64,000 bases of DNA, from contig NZ_BOSJ01000006.1 of assembly GCF_018403285.1 (NCBI RefSeq), positions 213,072-277,071 on the forward strand, written 5' to 3'. Positions within the stretch are counted from its first letter, which is position 1, and each line of letters opens with the position of its first letter. The DNA is from Paenibacillus sp. J45TS6. Lineage in GTDB: Bacteria; Bacillota; Bacilli; Paenibacillales; Paenibacillaceae. Below, piece after piece: positions 8,472 to 16,408 of the stretch. Below the pieces are notes generated by a model that was not told the origin of the DNA, ran no database searches, and worked only from the letters and a program-made list of their open reading frames with translations. Position numbers and translations under genes: made by a program.

Positions 8472-9557
8472 ATGAGTGCAAGGGATGGAATGATATACTC
8501 CCCTCGGAGTGCAGCGCAGAAGGCGGTATGTGGTCCTGGAGAATTTATATTTGCCGCAGCAGCTTTGGATCATGGACATATTTACGGTATGTGCGGGAGT
8601 TTAATTACGGCGGGGGCAGAACTTAGATGGGTGTACGACAAAGACCCTGAGAAAATAAAATCATTCATTCAGCGGTATCCCGGAGTCAAAGCTGCTAGAT
8701 CGCTGGAAGAAATATTGCAAGATTCCGATGTGAAGATGGTGGCGGCAGCGGCCATCCCTTCAGAACGGAGCGATCTTGGGCTTGCTGTAATGGATGCAGG
8801 GAAAGATTATTTCACCGACAAAACACCGTTTACCACACTGGATCAGCTGGAAGCTGCTCGTAGAAAGACAAAAGAAACAGGCCAAAAATATATGGTCTAC
8901 TATAGTGAACGTCTTCATGTAGAAAGCGCGGTATATGCAGGGCAGCTTATTGACCAGGGCGCGATTGGACGCGTTATTCAGGTCATGGGGACAGGACCTC
9001 ACAGGCTCAATGCAGCTAGTCGTCCAGATTGGTTTTTTCGTAAATCGCAATATGGAGGCATTCTTTGTGACATTGGCAGCCATCAGGTGGAGCAGTTTCT
9101 TAGTTTTTCCTCCTGTCAGGACGCAAAAGTGATGTACAGCCGGGCTGTTAATCTACATCATCCTGCATATCCGGAGCTTGAAGACTTTGGAGAAGCTTCA
9201 CTCGTTGGCAATAACGGAGCTTCCGGTTATTTTCGAGTGGACTGGTTCACGCCAGATGGTCTGTCTACCTGGGGAGATGGGAGAACGACAATTCTCGGTA
9301 CAGACGGATATATTGAACTAAGAAAGTATACGGATATTGCGAGGGAACAAGAAGGCGATCAAGTATATCTTGTGAATCACGAGGGAGAATATCGCTTCGG
9401 AGTAAAAGGAAAGGTAGGGTATCCTTTCTTTGGTCAATTGATACTCGATTGCTTACATCGGACGGAGAACGCGATGACACAAGATCATGCTTTTAAAGCA
9501 GCTGAATTATGTCTGATTGCTCAGCAGCAAGCAGAGCAGCTTACCTTGGCTAAATAA
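8472..9557 (+). CDS. Gfo/Idh/MocA family oxidoreductase (divergent motif)
   Basis: 361 residues. The N-terminus is typical for a distinct Gfo/Idh/MocA branch: FIFAAAALDHGHIYGM replaces the GxGxxG fingerprint, and the usual EKP catalytic triplet reads DKT in DYFTDKTPFTTL. The substrate block GGILCDIGSHQVEQFL (His in place) is intact. AATAGGAGGATTCTC precedes the ATG. It is 76 nt downstream of the previous dehydrogenase, same strand, and probably in the same operon. The pair of dehydrogenases plus a TIM barrel suggests oxidation at one sugar carbon, isomerisation or cleavage, then reduction; this is inference. Confidence 0.83.
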   Translation: MSARDGMIYSPRSAAQKAVCGPGEFIFAAAALDHGHIYGMCGSLITAGAELRWVYDKDPEKIKSFIQRYPGVKAARSLEEILQDSDVKMVAAAAIPSERSDLGLAVMDAGKDYFTDKTPFTTLDQLEAARRKTKETGQKYMVYYSERLHVESAVYAGQLIDQGAIGRVIQVMGTGPHRLNAASRPDWFFRKSQYGGILCDIGSHQVEQFLSFSSCQDAKVMYSRAVNLHHPAYPELEDFGEASLVGNNGASGYFRVDWFTPDGLSTWGDGRTTILGTDGYIELRKYTDIAREQEGDQVYLVNHEGEYRFGVKGKVGYPFFGQLILDCLHRTENAMTQDHAFKAAELCLIAQQQAEQLTLAK

Positions 9558-9655
9558 TTGTAAGATCGCAGGACAATGACTATAACAGCGGCAGACCGCA
9601 TCATGTTACAATGGAGCCTAAGAATAGGGTAACGATTAAAGGAGTGACCTTACGA

Positions 9656-10522
9656 TTGGCTTACACATTGCAGATGAAGGAGCCGCTTAATTTTAATTAC
9701 CTAAATTGTGAACCCTTACATATCGAGGCGGGAGATGGATTTCATTCGCACCCTTACTATGAAATTTATTATTTTCACACGGGTAAATGCAACTATATTA
9801 TTGGGGATCGAATTCATGTACTTGAACCAGGGGATTTGATTCTTATGCATGGAATGACGTTGCATCAGGCACACCCCGAAACTGTTGTACCGTATGTCCG
9901 TACTACGCTTCATTTTTATCCTTCCGTAATTGAAGAATATGCACAGCCCGAGAAAGCAAAAAGGCTCCTTGAACCTTTTGAAAGACTAAACAACGAAGTG
10001 ATTCATCTCTCTAAAGCACAGCAAATGGAAGTGGAGTTGATCTTCACTCAGATGAATGAGTTATTTCTGAACCACGAGGGGCAAGATTGGACCTATGATC
10101 GTTTTGTATTTAAGTTATGCGATTTTCTTGTGATGACTGCACATTTCTCTGAAACGGCGATGAAGCATCGAAGGATTTTATCAGATAAAGAGGAACATCT
10201 GCAGCGGATCATTACCTATCTCGAAGTACATTATATGGAAGAAATGAATCTTTCCGATATTTCGAGTGCACTTCATTTATCTAAACCTTATATGGCTGCC
10301 CTGTTTAAAGATTTAACCGGTACAACGATCATCAAGTATTTATATCAAAGACGGATTAACCAAGCCAAACTGTTATTTCGCCTTCAGCCTGATCTCAGTG
10401 TAACGGAAGTCAGTCGCAAAGCAGGTTTCAAACAGATCTCTCACTTTAGCCGTACATTTAAGCAAGCGGCGGGCTGCACACCTGAAGCTTATCGAACCAG
10501 CCAGGTATCCCGTTTACGTTAA
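9656..10522 (+). CDS. AraC family regulator with N-terminal cupin domain
   Basis: About 288 residues from the preferred start. An N-terminal cupin (HSHPYYEIYYFHTGKCNYIIGD, then LEPGDLILMHGMTLHQAHP) would bind a small effector. The C-terminal third holds two AraC helix-turn-helices (MNLSDISSALHLSKPYMAALF; VTEVSRKAGFKQISHFSRTFK). TTG 9656 is chosen because AAAGGAG lies 11 nt before it; the ATG at 9611 has no ribosome binding site. It follows the three sugar genes on the same strand and is the obvious candidate for their control. An alternative start at 9611 would add 15 residues. Confidence 0.85.
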   Translation: MAYTLQMKEPLNFNYLNCEPLHIEAGDGFHSHPYYEIYYFHTGKCNYIIGDRIHVLEPGDLILMHGMTLHQAHPETVVPYVRTTLHFYPSVIEEYAQPEKAKRLLEPFERLNNEVIHLSKAQQMEVELIFTQMNELFLNHEGQDWTYDRFVFKLCDFLVMTAHFSETAMKHRRILSDKEEHLQRIITYLEVHYMEEMNLSDISSALHLSKPYMAALFKDLTGTTIIKYLYQRRINQAKLLFRLQPDLSVTEVSRKAGFKQISHFSRTFKQAAGCTPEAYRTSQVSRLR

Positions 10523-10641
10523 CTAATTCCTTTATTCTAACTCACGATCTTTTATACGATGATGACAGTCACGATTTGCCTTTCTTTCACGATAAGGAGT
10601 AAAGTGTTACTTGAAAGTGAATAAAGGATGTGAATAAAATC

Positions 10642-11412
10642 GTGAATGAAATGAACAATGAAATCAAGAATAAAATGATGAATGAAAAAGGAATCGAAAC
10701 ATTCATTGTAAGTTCTAGTCAAGCTGATACGGAATCGAAAATAAAACTATCCGCCTTGCTGGAACGATTGCAGGATGGTGCTGACCGGCATTTACAGCAG
10801 CTTGGGATTACGATTTCTGAAATGCTGCGTGACGGTTTTGGATGGATGCTGATGACTATGGATCTGACAATTACACAGCACCCTGTACTTGAGGAAAAGA
10901 TGGAACTGACCACGTGGTCTAAGGGTTACCGGGGAGTTGTCTGGTTAAGAGATTACGAATTAATAGGAGCTTCAGGAGCGGCAGGATATGCTCGTTCGGC
11001 CTGGACGCTTGTGGATATTAACAAACGAAAAATTATGCGTCCAACTGCTTTTCCATATGAGATTCCGATCGTAGAAGGAGAGGTTTCAGAGGGACCTCCC
11101 GATAAGGTAGCTGTTCCACAAGAGTTGGAAATGAAAAAAGCTTATGAATTCATTGCTACATATAGTCTTATGGACAGTAATGGCCATGTAAATAATGCCA
11201 AGTATGCAGATCTCTGTTACGATGCTTTAGAAGCAGATGAAGTTCGGAATCTGCGTATGAATCGATTTCGGATTACCTATCACCGAGAAGTGAAACTTGG
11301 TGAACAGGGGATAATCGAACGTTCCGATCTCATAGGTAAATCCATCTGGTTCAAAGGTATAAACGAAGAAGGAAAGATCATTTTTGAAGCAGAAATCCAG
11401 TTTGAAGTTTAA
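10642..11412 (+). CDS. Acyl-[acyl-carrier-protein] thioesterase
   Basis: About 256 residues with the double hot-dog fold of bacterial FatA/FatB-like thioesterases. The first hot-dog includes LQDGADRHLQQLGI and WMLMTMDLTI, followed by ELTTWSKG and ARSAWTLVDINKRKIMRP. The second carries the SLMDSNGHVNNAKYADLC block with the catalytic Asn/His region. Such enzymes release free fatty acids from ACP, setting chain length. Several starts are possible (GTG 10630, GTG 10642, ATG 10651) because the AAAGGA at 10623 is not ideally spaced to any of them. An intrinsic terminator follows, so it is monocistronic. Confidence 0.85.
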   Translation: MNEMNNEIKNKMMNEKGIETFIVSSSQADTESKIKLSALLERLQDGADRHLQQLGITISEMLRDGFGWMLMTMDLTITQHPVLEEKMELTTWSKGYRGVVWLRDYELIGASGAAGYARSAWTLVDINKRKIMRPTAFPYEIPIVEGEVSEGPPDKVAVPQELEMKKAYEFIATYSLMDSNGHVNNAKYADLCYDALEADEVRNLRMNRFRITYHREVKLGEQGIIERSDLIGKSIWFKGINEEGKIIFEAEIQFEV

Positions 11413-11419
11413 ATATGAG

Positions 11420-11453
11420 AACACTGCGGAGTTACATTCTGTAGTGTTTTTTT
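11420..11453 (+). terminator. Intrinsic terminator
   Basis: AACACT pairs with AGTGTT across a weaker inner stem, followed by T7. Confidence 0.75.
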
Positions 11454-11534
11454 ATCTTGAAATAACCCTCATGTTTGAAATTTACTAGTTTATGGTAATG
11501 AATAACAAGTATAACGGAAAGGGAGGGATTCGTA

Positions 11535-11798
11535 ATGAGTCAAGTTCCAGATCGTAATCAACCAGACAAGAACATAGATCCTGAACATAAAAAACAGAGT
11601 AACCACAACACAATGGACCACCCAGAACAGTATAAAACGGAGAAAGAAAGTCTATTTGATCGCTTTGAGGATGAACTAAATGTTGATCCTATTCCCATGG
11701 AAGATCTTAATTTAGAACAGCAGGAAGAAAAAGATAAGGAAGCGACAAAAAGCAATTCTTCGACAGAAGAAAAGTACCGTGCTGATTACCGAAAGTAA
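11535..11798 (+). CDS. Small hydrophilic acidic protein, unknown function
   Basis: 87 residues of mostly Asp, Glu, Lys, Asn and Gln with no hydrophobic core and no signal peptide, so it is probably disordered. AAAGGGAGGGATTC at good spacing before the ATG and a terminator behind support it as a real gene. No family is recognised. The composition resembles small stress or spore-associated proteins, but no specific motif allows an assignment. Confidence 0.65.
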   Translation: MSQVPDRNQPDKNIDPEHKKQSNHNTMDHPEQYKTEKESLFDRFEDELNVDPIPMEDLNLEQQEEKDKEATKSNSSTEEKYRADYRK

Positions 11799-11832
11799 AG
11801 TCCATCTTAAATCGTTTTAAAAGTAGGTTTGT

Positions 11833-11862
11833 AGAGATCATGCAGAACATGGTCTCTTTTTT
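11833..11862 (+). terminator. Intrinsic terminator
   Basis: A 10-bp stem with one mismatch (11833-11842 with 11848-11857), followed by T6. Confidence 0.8.
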
Positions 11863-11963
11863 GTTGTTCGTACACCTACGTTTAAAATAAACCAAAATGT
11901 TTAAGGATAATGGAGATGATCTTTTGGATAAATAGATAGAACGAGAAAGAAGGTAGGGATAGG

Positions 11964-12872
11964 ATGATACAAGATTGCATTATTGTAGGTGGAGGAATTG
12001 CTGGACTTCAAGCGGCTATACAGCTAGGGCGTTACGCGGAGCATAAGGTGCTCGTTATTGATTACGGAGAAGGCAGATCAAGTTTATGCCGAAGCTATCA
12101 TAATATATTAGGTTTTCCGGACGGAATATCAGGAGAAGAACTTCGGAAGAGAGGAAGACATCAAGCGGAATCCTATGGAATAGAGTTCATTCATGATCGT
12201 GTCGTTAAGGCACACAAAGAAGAGGGGGGTTTCACATTAACAGGAGAAAACGGCACAGAATATAAAGCGAAAACACTACTGCTTGCAACCGGATTAACGG
12301 ATCGTCATCCTGAACTTCCAGGTCTGAAAAATACGCTTGGCATGTCCGTCTATGTGTGCCCAGATTGCGATGGATATGAGATTAAGAATAAAAAAACAAT
12401 CATAATGGGTTCGGGAACAGCGGGTGCGGGTATGGCTCGTATTCTCTCCAGCAAAACTCCCGATTTGACATACATTAATCATGAGCAGGCGGATATCCCA
12501 AGTGAAATTCTTCAAAAACTAAAAGATAAAAAGATTGAGTATATAGAAGAGCCGATTGAAAAAATAGAAGAACAAGAAGATGGGATGATTTCCACTGTTA
12601 TTTTAATAAATGGGAGAAGAATAGAAGCGGAACGCGGATTTATTGCTTTTAGAAATAACAAAGTTCATTCTGAGCTTGCTGAGCAACTTGGAGCAGAAGT
12701 AGCTGACAATAAACATGTAGCAGCTGATGGAAGATCCCGTATGTCCACAGTGGAGAATTTATGGATTGCTGGAGATCTTGGCATTCATTCAGAACAAGCC
12801 GCAGTTGCCATGGGTGACGGAGTCTTGTGTGGAATCTGGATCAACAAAACCCTCCATCATATGAAAAAATAA
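11964..12872 (+). CDS. Thioredoxin-reductase-like FAD/NAD(P) oxidoreductase (CPDC motif)
   Basis: 302 residues. The FAD-binding fingerprint is DCIIVGGGIAGLQAA at the N-terminus, the redox-type motif VCPDCDGYEI lies near residue 135, the NAD(P)-binding motif is IIMGSGTAGAG, and the C-terminal FAD motif is NLWIAGDLG. The layout and length match low-molecular-weight thioredoxin reductases, with CPDC in place of CATC. The physiological electron acceptor is unknown. AGGTAGGGATAGG precedes the ATG. A second related protein is encoded at 17324-18223. A decayed copy of this gene's 3' end lies at 14106-14186. Confidence 0.87.
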   Translation: MIQDCIIVGGGIAGLQAAIQLGRYAEHKVLVIDYGEGRSSLCRSYHNILGFPDGISGEELRKRGRHQAESYGIEFIHDRVVKAHKEEGGFTLTGENGTEYKAKTLLLATGLTDRHPELPGLKNTLGMSVYVCPDCDGYEIKNKKTIIMGSGTAGAGMARILSSKTPDLTYINHEQADIPSEILQKLKDKKIEYIEEPIEKIEEQEDGMISTVILINGRRIEAERGFIAFRNNKVHSELAEQLGAEVADNKHVAADGRSRMSTVENLWIAGDLGIHSEQAAVAMGDGVLCGIWINKTLHHMKK

Positions 12873-12876
12873 AACG

Positions 12877-12921
12877 ATCCCCCTCAAATAGGAACATCAC
12901 GTCCTATAGAGGGGTATTTTT
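12877..12921 (+). terminator. Intrinsic terminator
   Basis: A CCCCT/AGGGG outer stem and an ATAGGA/TCCTAT inner stem, followed by T7. Confidence 0.85.
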
Positions 12922-13023
12922 TTGATGTTTTTTAATGATGTACCATCAAAAACAGCGTCAGATGTAGTTAGTCATCATTTTGATACATACATATAAAGTA
13001 ACGTCTATTTAGGAAGTGATCAT

Positions 13024-13182
13024 ATGCCGTTTATTGGCGGGATTATTTTAGTCATCATTTTAGCTTTTGTAGTGTGGATGCTGTTAACTCCAGTCTTTAC
13101 TAAAGTTGGAGAGAAAGTGACGAAGAAATATAAACAATTTACGAAAGAGGAGAGTGCGAATGAAGAATCTAAAGACGTTTAA
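13024..13182 (+). CDS. Small single-pass membrane protein, partner of SPFH gene
   Basis: A 52-residue ORF. ATG 13024 follows AGGAAGTGATCAT, a reasonable ribosome binding site. Residues 4-22 (IGGIILVIILAFVVWMLL) form one membrane helix, followed by a Lys-rich and then acidic cytoplasmic tail. It overlaps the start of the SPFH gene by 23 nt in another frame, so translation of the two is probably coupled. Small membrane partners beside SPFH or flotillin genes are common (NfeD-type proteins are larger); no family is recognised here. Direct evidence is limited to the start site, membrane segment and overlap. Confidence 0.6.
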   Translation: MPFIGGIILVIILAFVVWMLLTPVFTKVGEKVTKKYKQFTKEESANEESKDV

Positions 13183-14017
13183 AATTGGCGGAATCGTGAT
13201 CGGAGCTGTAATCATTATTGCTTTAATAGTGGTTAGTTTATTTGTAACACGTATCCCAAACGGTTATGTTGGCGTCGTTTATTCACCAAATGGGGGAGTA
13301 AAGGATAATACGCTAAGCCAAGGTTGGAAACTGGTAGGGGCATTCGACAAGGTTACTAAATATCCAATTCGTATTCAAACGGTAGAATACAAGGATATTC
13401 AGATTGCAACTTCCGATGGTAAAAGTATCACCATTGATTTTGCTTACAACTATCAAGTAGAACCAGATAAGGTATCATCCATTTTTAATAAATTTGGCCC
13501 GATTAGTATCGAAGAAATTGAAGACACCTATTTGAAAACAAGATTTCGTGATGCCGCACGTAAAGGAATTTCTAAGTTTACTGTAATTGATGTATACGGA
13601 GAGAAATCATCGGATGCAGCAATCGATGTACAACAACGTTTCTCTGATGACGTGGCAGGACTTGGTTTCATTGTTTCCAATGTAACGGTTGGGGTGCCGC
13701 AGCCAGATGCCAAAACACAAGAAGCTATTGATAAACGAGTAGAAGCTTCTCAAGAACTTGAACGTAAGACTACGGAGCTTGAGATTGCTAAGAAAGAAGC
13801 AGATAGAAAAAGAGTGGAAGCACAGGGTAATGCTGATAAATTGTTAATTGAAGCAGAAGGCCAAGCCAAGGCAAATGAAGTGCTGCTGCAATCATTAACG
13901 GATGAATTAGTACAATATGAAACCGTGAAGAAATGGGATGGCGTATTACCGTATGTAAGTGGATCTAACACACCCGTGATCCAGCTGCCTACTCAGAAGG
14001 CGGAAACAAGTAAATAG
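13160..14017 (+). CDS. SPFH/prohibitin-family membrane protein
   Basis: 285 residues. An N-terminal membrane anchor (about 10-29, GIVIGAVIIIALIVVSLFV) is followed by an SPFH domain (about 33-190, including IPNGYVGVVYSP, ATSDGKSITIDFAYNYQV and FRDAARKGISKFTVIDVYG) and a Glu/Lys/Ala coiled coil (about 185-245, with ELEIAKKEADRKRVEAQG). Prohibitin-like proteins oligomerise at membranes and often act with proteases or in lipid microdomains. ATG 13160 is preferred to the GTG at 13154 because AGAGGAG lies 7 nt before it. A GC-rich hairpin at 14021-14041 follows but lacks a T-run. The gene is flanked by a 61-bp direct repeat (12792-12852 and 14106-14166). Confidence 0.85.
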   Translation: MKNLKTFKIGGIVIGAVIIIALIVVSLFVTRIPNGYVGVVYSPNGGVKDNTLSQGWKLVGAFDKVTKYPIRIQTVEYKDIQIATSDGKSITIDFAYNYQVEPDKVSSIFNKFGPISIEEIEDTYLKTRFRDAARKGISKFTVIDVYGEKSSDAAIDVQQRFSDDVAGLGFIVSNVTVGVPQPDAKTQEAIDKRVEASQELERKTTELEIAKKEADRKRVEAQGNADKLLIEAEGQAKANEVLLQSLTDELVQYETVKKWDGVLPYVSGSNTPVIQLPTQKAETSK

Positions 14018-14105
14018 CAATAGGGGGAGGAAACTCCCCTAATACTTTATGCAATACCCTAAGTTCATCACGCAAGATGTATTCCATTTCATTGTGGTTT
14101 TCAGA

Positions 14106-14186
14106 GAACAAGCTGCAGTTGCCATGGGTGACAGAGTCTAATGTGGAATCTGGATCAACAAAACCCTTCGTAAAATAAAAAAATAA
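14106..14186 (+). pseudogene. Decayed 3' end of a thioredoxin-reductase-like gene
   Basis: Bases 14106-14166 match 12792-12852, the 3' end of the intact flavoprotein gene, at 57 of 61 positions. Read in the same frame it gives EQAAVAMGDRV, a TAA stop in place of Leu, then CGIWINKTLRKIKK and its own stop at 14184-14186 (the intact gene ends KTLHHMKK). The premature stop and the missing upstream part show it is a remnant, probably of a tandem paralogue. Confidence 0.85.
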
Positions 14187-14297
14187 AGGAAGTTGTGATT
14201 TTCCATAGCTTTTTCTGTTTCAAGGATGGAGACAAGGTTAATAAAAAGTAAGACAAGTTATGGAAAAAAGTAGAATGTGAAATTGGAGTGATATCTG

Positions 14298-14636
14298 ATG
14301 TCAGAACAAACACATATGATTAATAAAGATAAAGAAATGAAGCTTGACCAGGTAGAGAACGTGATAGAGCGAATGGATGCCGAGCAGAAAGAAGATATTT
14401 TGGAAAGCTTTGATGCGTTCAAACAATATCTTAATAAACGCGTCTCACTCGGTGAATCTCTTGGTCTAAATGAAGAACAGTTGTCAAAAGTAGCCCAAAA
14501 AGTAGCGGATATTTTAGCAGCGAAGGAAGAACCGCGTAATCGGGAAGAAAAATTGCTTCAGGAACTTTGGAATGTTGCCGATCCAGAGGAGAAAGATACG
14601 CTGGCAAGCATACTTGTGCGGTTTGTTAAAAATTAA
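14298..14636 (+). CDS. DUF3243 family protein (YmfJ-like)
   Basis: 112 residues. The C-terminal 75 residues fit DUF3243 as seen in Bacillus YmfJ: FDAFKQYLNKRVSLGESLGL, a short helical middle, then EEKLLQELWNVADPEEKDTL and a terminal LVRFVKN. An extra N-terminal segment of about 35 charged residues precedes it. The function of the family is not established. GGAGTGAT sits at good spacing before the ATG. A GGGTCCC/GGGACCC hairpin at 14655-14672 follows. Confidence 0.8.
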   Translation: MSEQTHMINKDKEMKLDQVENVIERMDAEQKEDILESFDAFKQYLNKRVSLGESLGLNEEQLSKVAQKVADILAAKEEPRNREEKLLQELWNVADPEEKDTLASILVRFVKN

Positions 14637-14654
14637 TCTGGATCATTTGTAGGC

Positions 14655-14672
14655 GGGTCCCTTAGGGGACCC
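14655..14672. terminator. Short perfect hairpin after DUF3243 gene
   Basis: A 7-bp GC-rich stem (14655-14661 with 14666-14672) with a 4-nt loop. It is followed by A6, not T, on the plus strand, so termination on this strand is doubtful. Confidence 0.35.
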
Positions 14673-14884
14673 AAAAAACATTAAAATGAAAATTTATTAT
14701 ATTTTTAATAACAACTTTGAAACTCTTTCATCATTTACAACGTTTATAATATATCTAGAGCTGAAAAGTGCACAGAAATGAAAATTCACCCTGTTTTTGA
14801 TGGATGTACAGTTTATTCGACTCTAGGAACTAGTCAGATGATTTTCATTAGGGGAATCATGCTGAACATGAGGAGAGATGCAAG

Positions 14885-15439
14885 ATGAAAAAAACAATAC
14901 TGGCAATAAGTTTATTAAGCGTGATTTTTATGGGTTCCTTTACATATGGAAATTTGAATTATGAGGCATCGACGGTCTTAGCAAAACCAAAGAATCCCGA
15001 GATTCAGACGGAAAATAAAGATATAACGGATACGACCAAAGAAACCATTTATATAACAAATATCAATAACATAGAAGGACAACTTGAAATTCAGGCAGAT
15101 GATATCGAGTGGTTCGAAGGTAAGGCTGCGGATGAGGCTCTTGTCAAAAACGAACCGAATGCTGGCATCGACTATGCGCCAGATGGTTATTACATCGTTA
15201 ATGACGAACCTTCGACTTACGAGCTAAAAGTTGCTCCTGATGCGGAAGTATTGGTGCAAATTTACGACCGTACAGGTCAACCAGAAGATATTGATATCAA
15301 CTGGAACGAAAAAATCAGTCTTGAAAAATTCATCGCTCTCTACAATCAGAAAGATAACTTAGATATGAGCCAATTCCCTTATCATGTTACCGTTCAAGAT
15401 GGAGAAGTGATTCAAATCGTTCAGCAGTATATTCCTTAA
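14885..15439 (+). CDS. Secreted protein of unknown function
   Basis: 184 residues. An N-terminal signal peptide (MKKTILAISLLSVIFMGSF, hydrophobic to about residue 20) has likely cleavage near the Ala-rich stretch at about 30-35 (TVLAKPK). The mature part is acidic and beta-rich with no cysteines and no family I recognise. GAGGAGAGATGCAAG precedes the ATG. It is separated from the next secreted protein by a terminator hairpin that recurs after that gene. TTGAAA and TATAAT are visible at 14717 and 14745, but a spacing of 22 bp is too long for a normal promoter. Confidence 0.7.
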   Translation: MKKTILAISLLSVIFMGSFTYGNLNYEASTVLAKPKNPEIQTENKDITDTTKETIYITNINNIEGQLEIQADDIEWFEGKAADEALVKNEPNAGIDYAPDGYYIVNDEPSTYELKVAPDAEVLVQIYDRTGQPEDIDINWNEKISLEKFIALYNQKDNLDMSQFPYHVTVQDGEVIQIVQQYIP

Positions 15440-15469
15440 GTTATAACGTAAGGTTTATTATAAAAGAAT

Positions 15470-15509
15470 AACGAAAAGCCCCTTCCTACTAGGTAAGGGG
15501 CTTTTCGTT
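15470..15509. terminator. Intrinsic terminator, copy 1 of a repeated hairpin
   Basis: A 13-bp perfect stem with an additional CCT/AGG inner pairing. The core 15472-15507 is identical, base for base, to 16335-16370. Confidence 0.85.
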
Positions 15510-15674
15510 ACAGACTGCAGGCAAACTAGTCAGCTGAATGGGTAGCATTACTTTTCAAAAACACTACTAGCACTCAGCCTTTAAATCCTGATCTTGAGGC
15601 ACCGGATAATCATTGGGGATATTAATGGTGTAAACAGTTTTACACACATTAAATGAGGTTTATAGGAGGGAATT

Positions 15675-16289
15675 ATGAAGAATTTTATAAGTTTAACATT
15701 TAGCGTATTTTTGTGCCTTGCTTTGATAGCATGTTCAGGTGAGAATAATAATGCTCAAACTCCAGATGCACCAACAACTTCAGAAACATCAGAAACTACT
15801 AGCCAAGTAGATTATGGTCTAATGGACCTAGCTAATATTTATGAAGATTTAGGTGGAATAGTAGAAGATTCAGCACTGATCGTTGAAGTAGAAATTCCCG
15901 GTACAACAGAGGAAATAACTTACGGTGGTGCCGATTTTGTATTATCTGATGCAACAGTAGTTGATGTGATTTCAGGAGATACATCATATAGCAATGAAGA
16001 GATCGAGTTGTTTGAAGTGAAATCTTTTGATATTAATCGAACCTTAGAAGATGGGAATCGTTTTATATTGTTTCTAGAAAAATATGAAGGACCAGTCTAT
16101 GAGGAGGAAGCTTTTGTAATTATAGGAGCTTATCAAGGGAAGTTTAATATTGATGAAAACAATAATGTCGAATATAAAGCATCTGAATATAATGGAATCA
16201 CTATTTTTCAATCCGAAATAACTCCAGTCTCTGTTGAACAATTCAAGCAAGAAATAAAAGATATAGTTAAGGAGCAACAAAAAAATTGA
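15675..16289 (+). CDS. Lipoprotein of unknown function
   Basis: 204 residues. A type II signal peptide ends in the lipobox LALIAC with Cys at residue 20, followed by a Ser/Thr/Asn-rich linker. The folded part (about 45-200) is acidic and includes DSALIVEVEIPGTTEE and ADFVLSDATVVDVISGD, resembling small beta-barrel domains of Gram-positive lipoproteins, but no named family is recognised. TATAGGAGGGAATT precedes the ATG. It stands alone between two identical terminator hairpins. Confidence 0.75.
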   Translation: MKNFISLTFSVFLCLALIACSGENNNAQTPDAPTTSETSETTSQVDYGLMDLANIYEDLGGIVEDSALIVEVEIPGTTEEITYGGADFVLSDATVVDVISGDTSYSNEEIELFEVKSFDINRTLEDGNRFILFLEKYEGPVYEEEAFVIIGAYQGKFNIDENNNVEYKASEYNGITIFQSEITPVSVEQFKQEIKDIVKEQQKN

Positions 16290-16332
16290 AGTTTTTAAAA
16301 CGAAATTGATGAATTAATAGCCGTCTTTTAAC

Positions 16333-16372
16333 GGCGAAAAGCCCCTTCCTACTAGGTAAGGGGCTTTTCGTC
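16333..16372. terminator. Intrinsic terminator, copy 2 of a repeated hairpin
   Basis: The 36-bp core 16335-16370 is identical to 15472-15507. It lies between convergent genes and is nearly symmetrical, so it can serve both strands. Confidence 0.85.
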
Positions 16373-16408
16373 ATTAAGGAGACGGATAAACATTGTTATG
16401 GAAGATAA

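Noticed and set aside
14717-14750. TTGAAA ... TATAAT promoter
   Set aside because: The boxes are 22 bp apart, too far for a standard sigma-A promoter; only the TATAAT may be meaningful.
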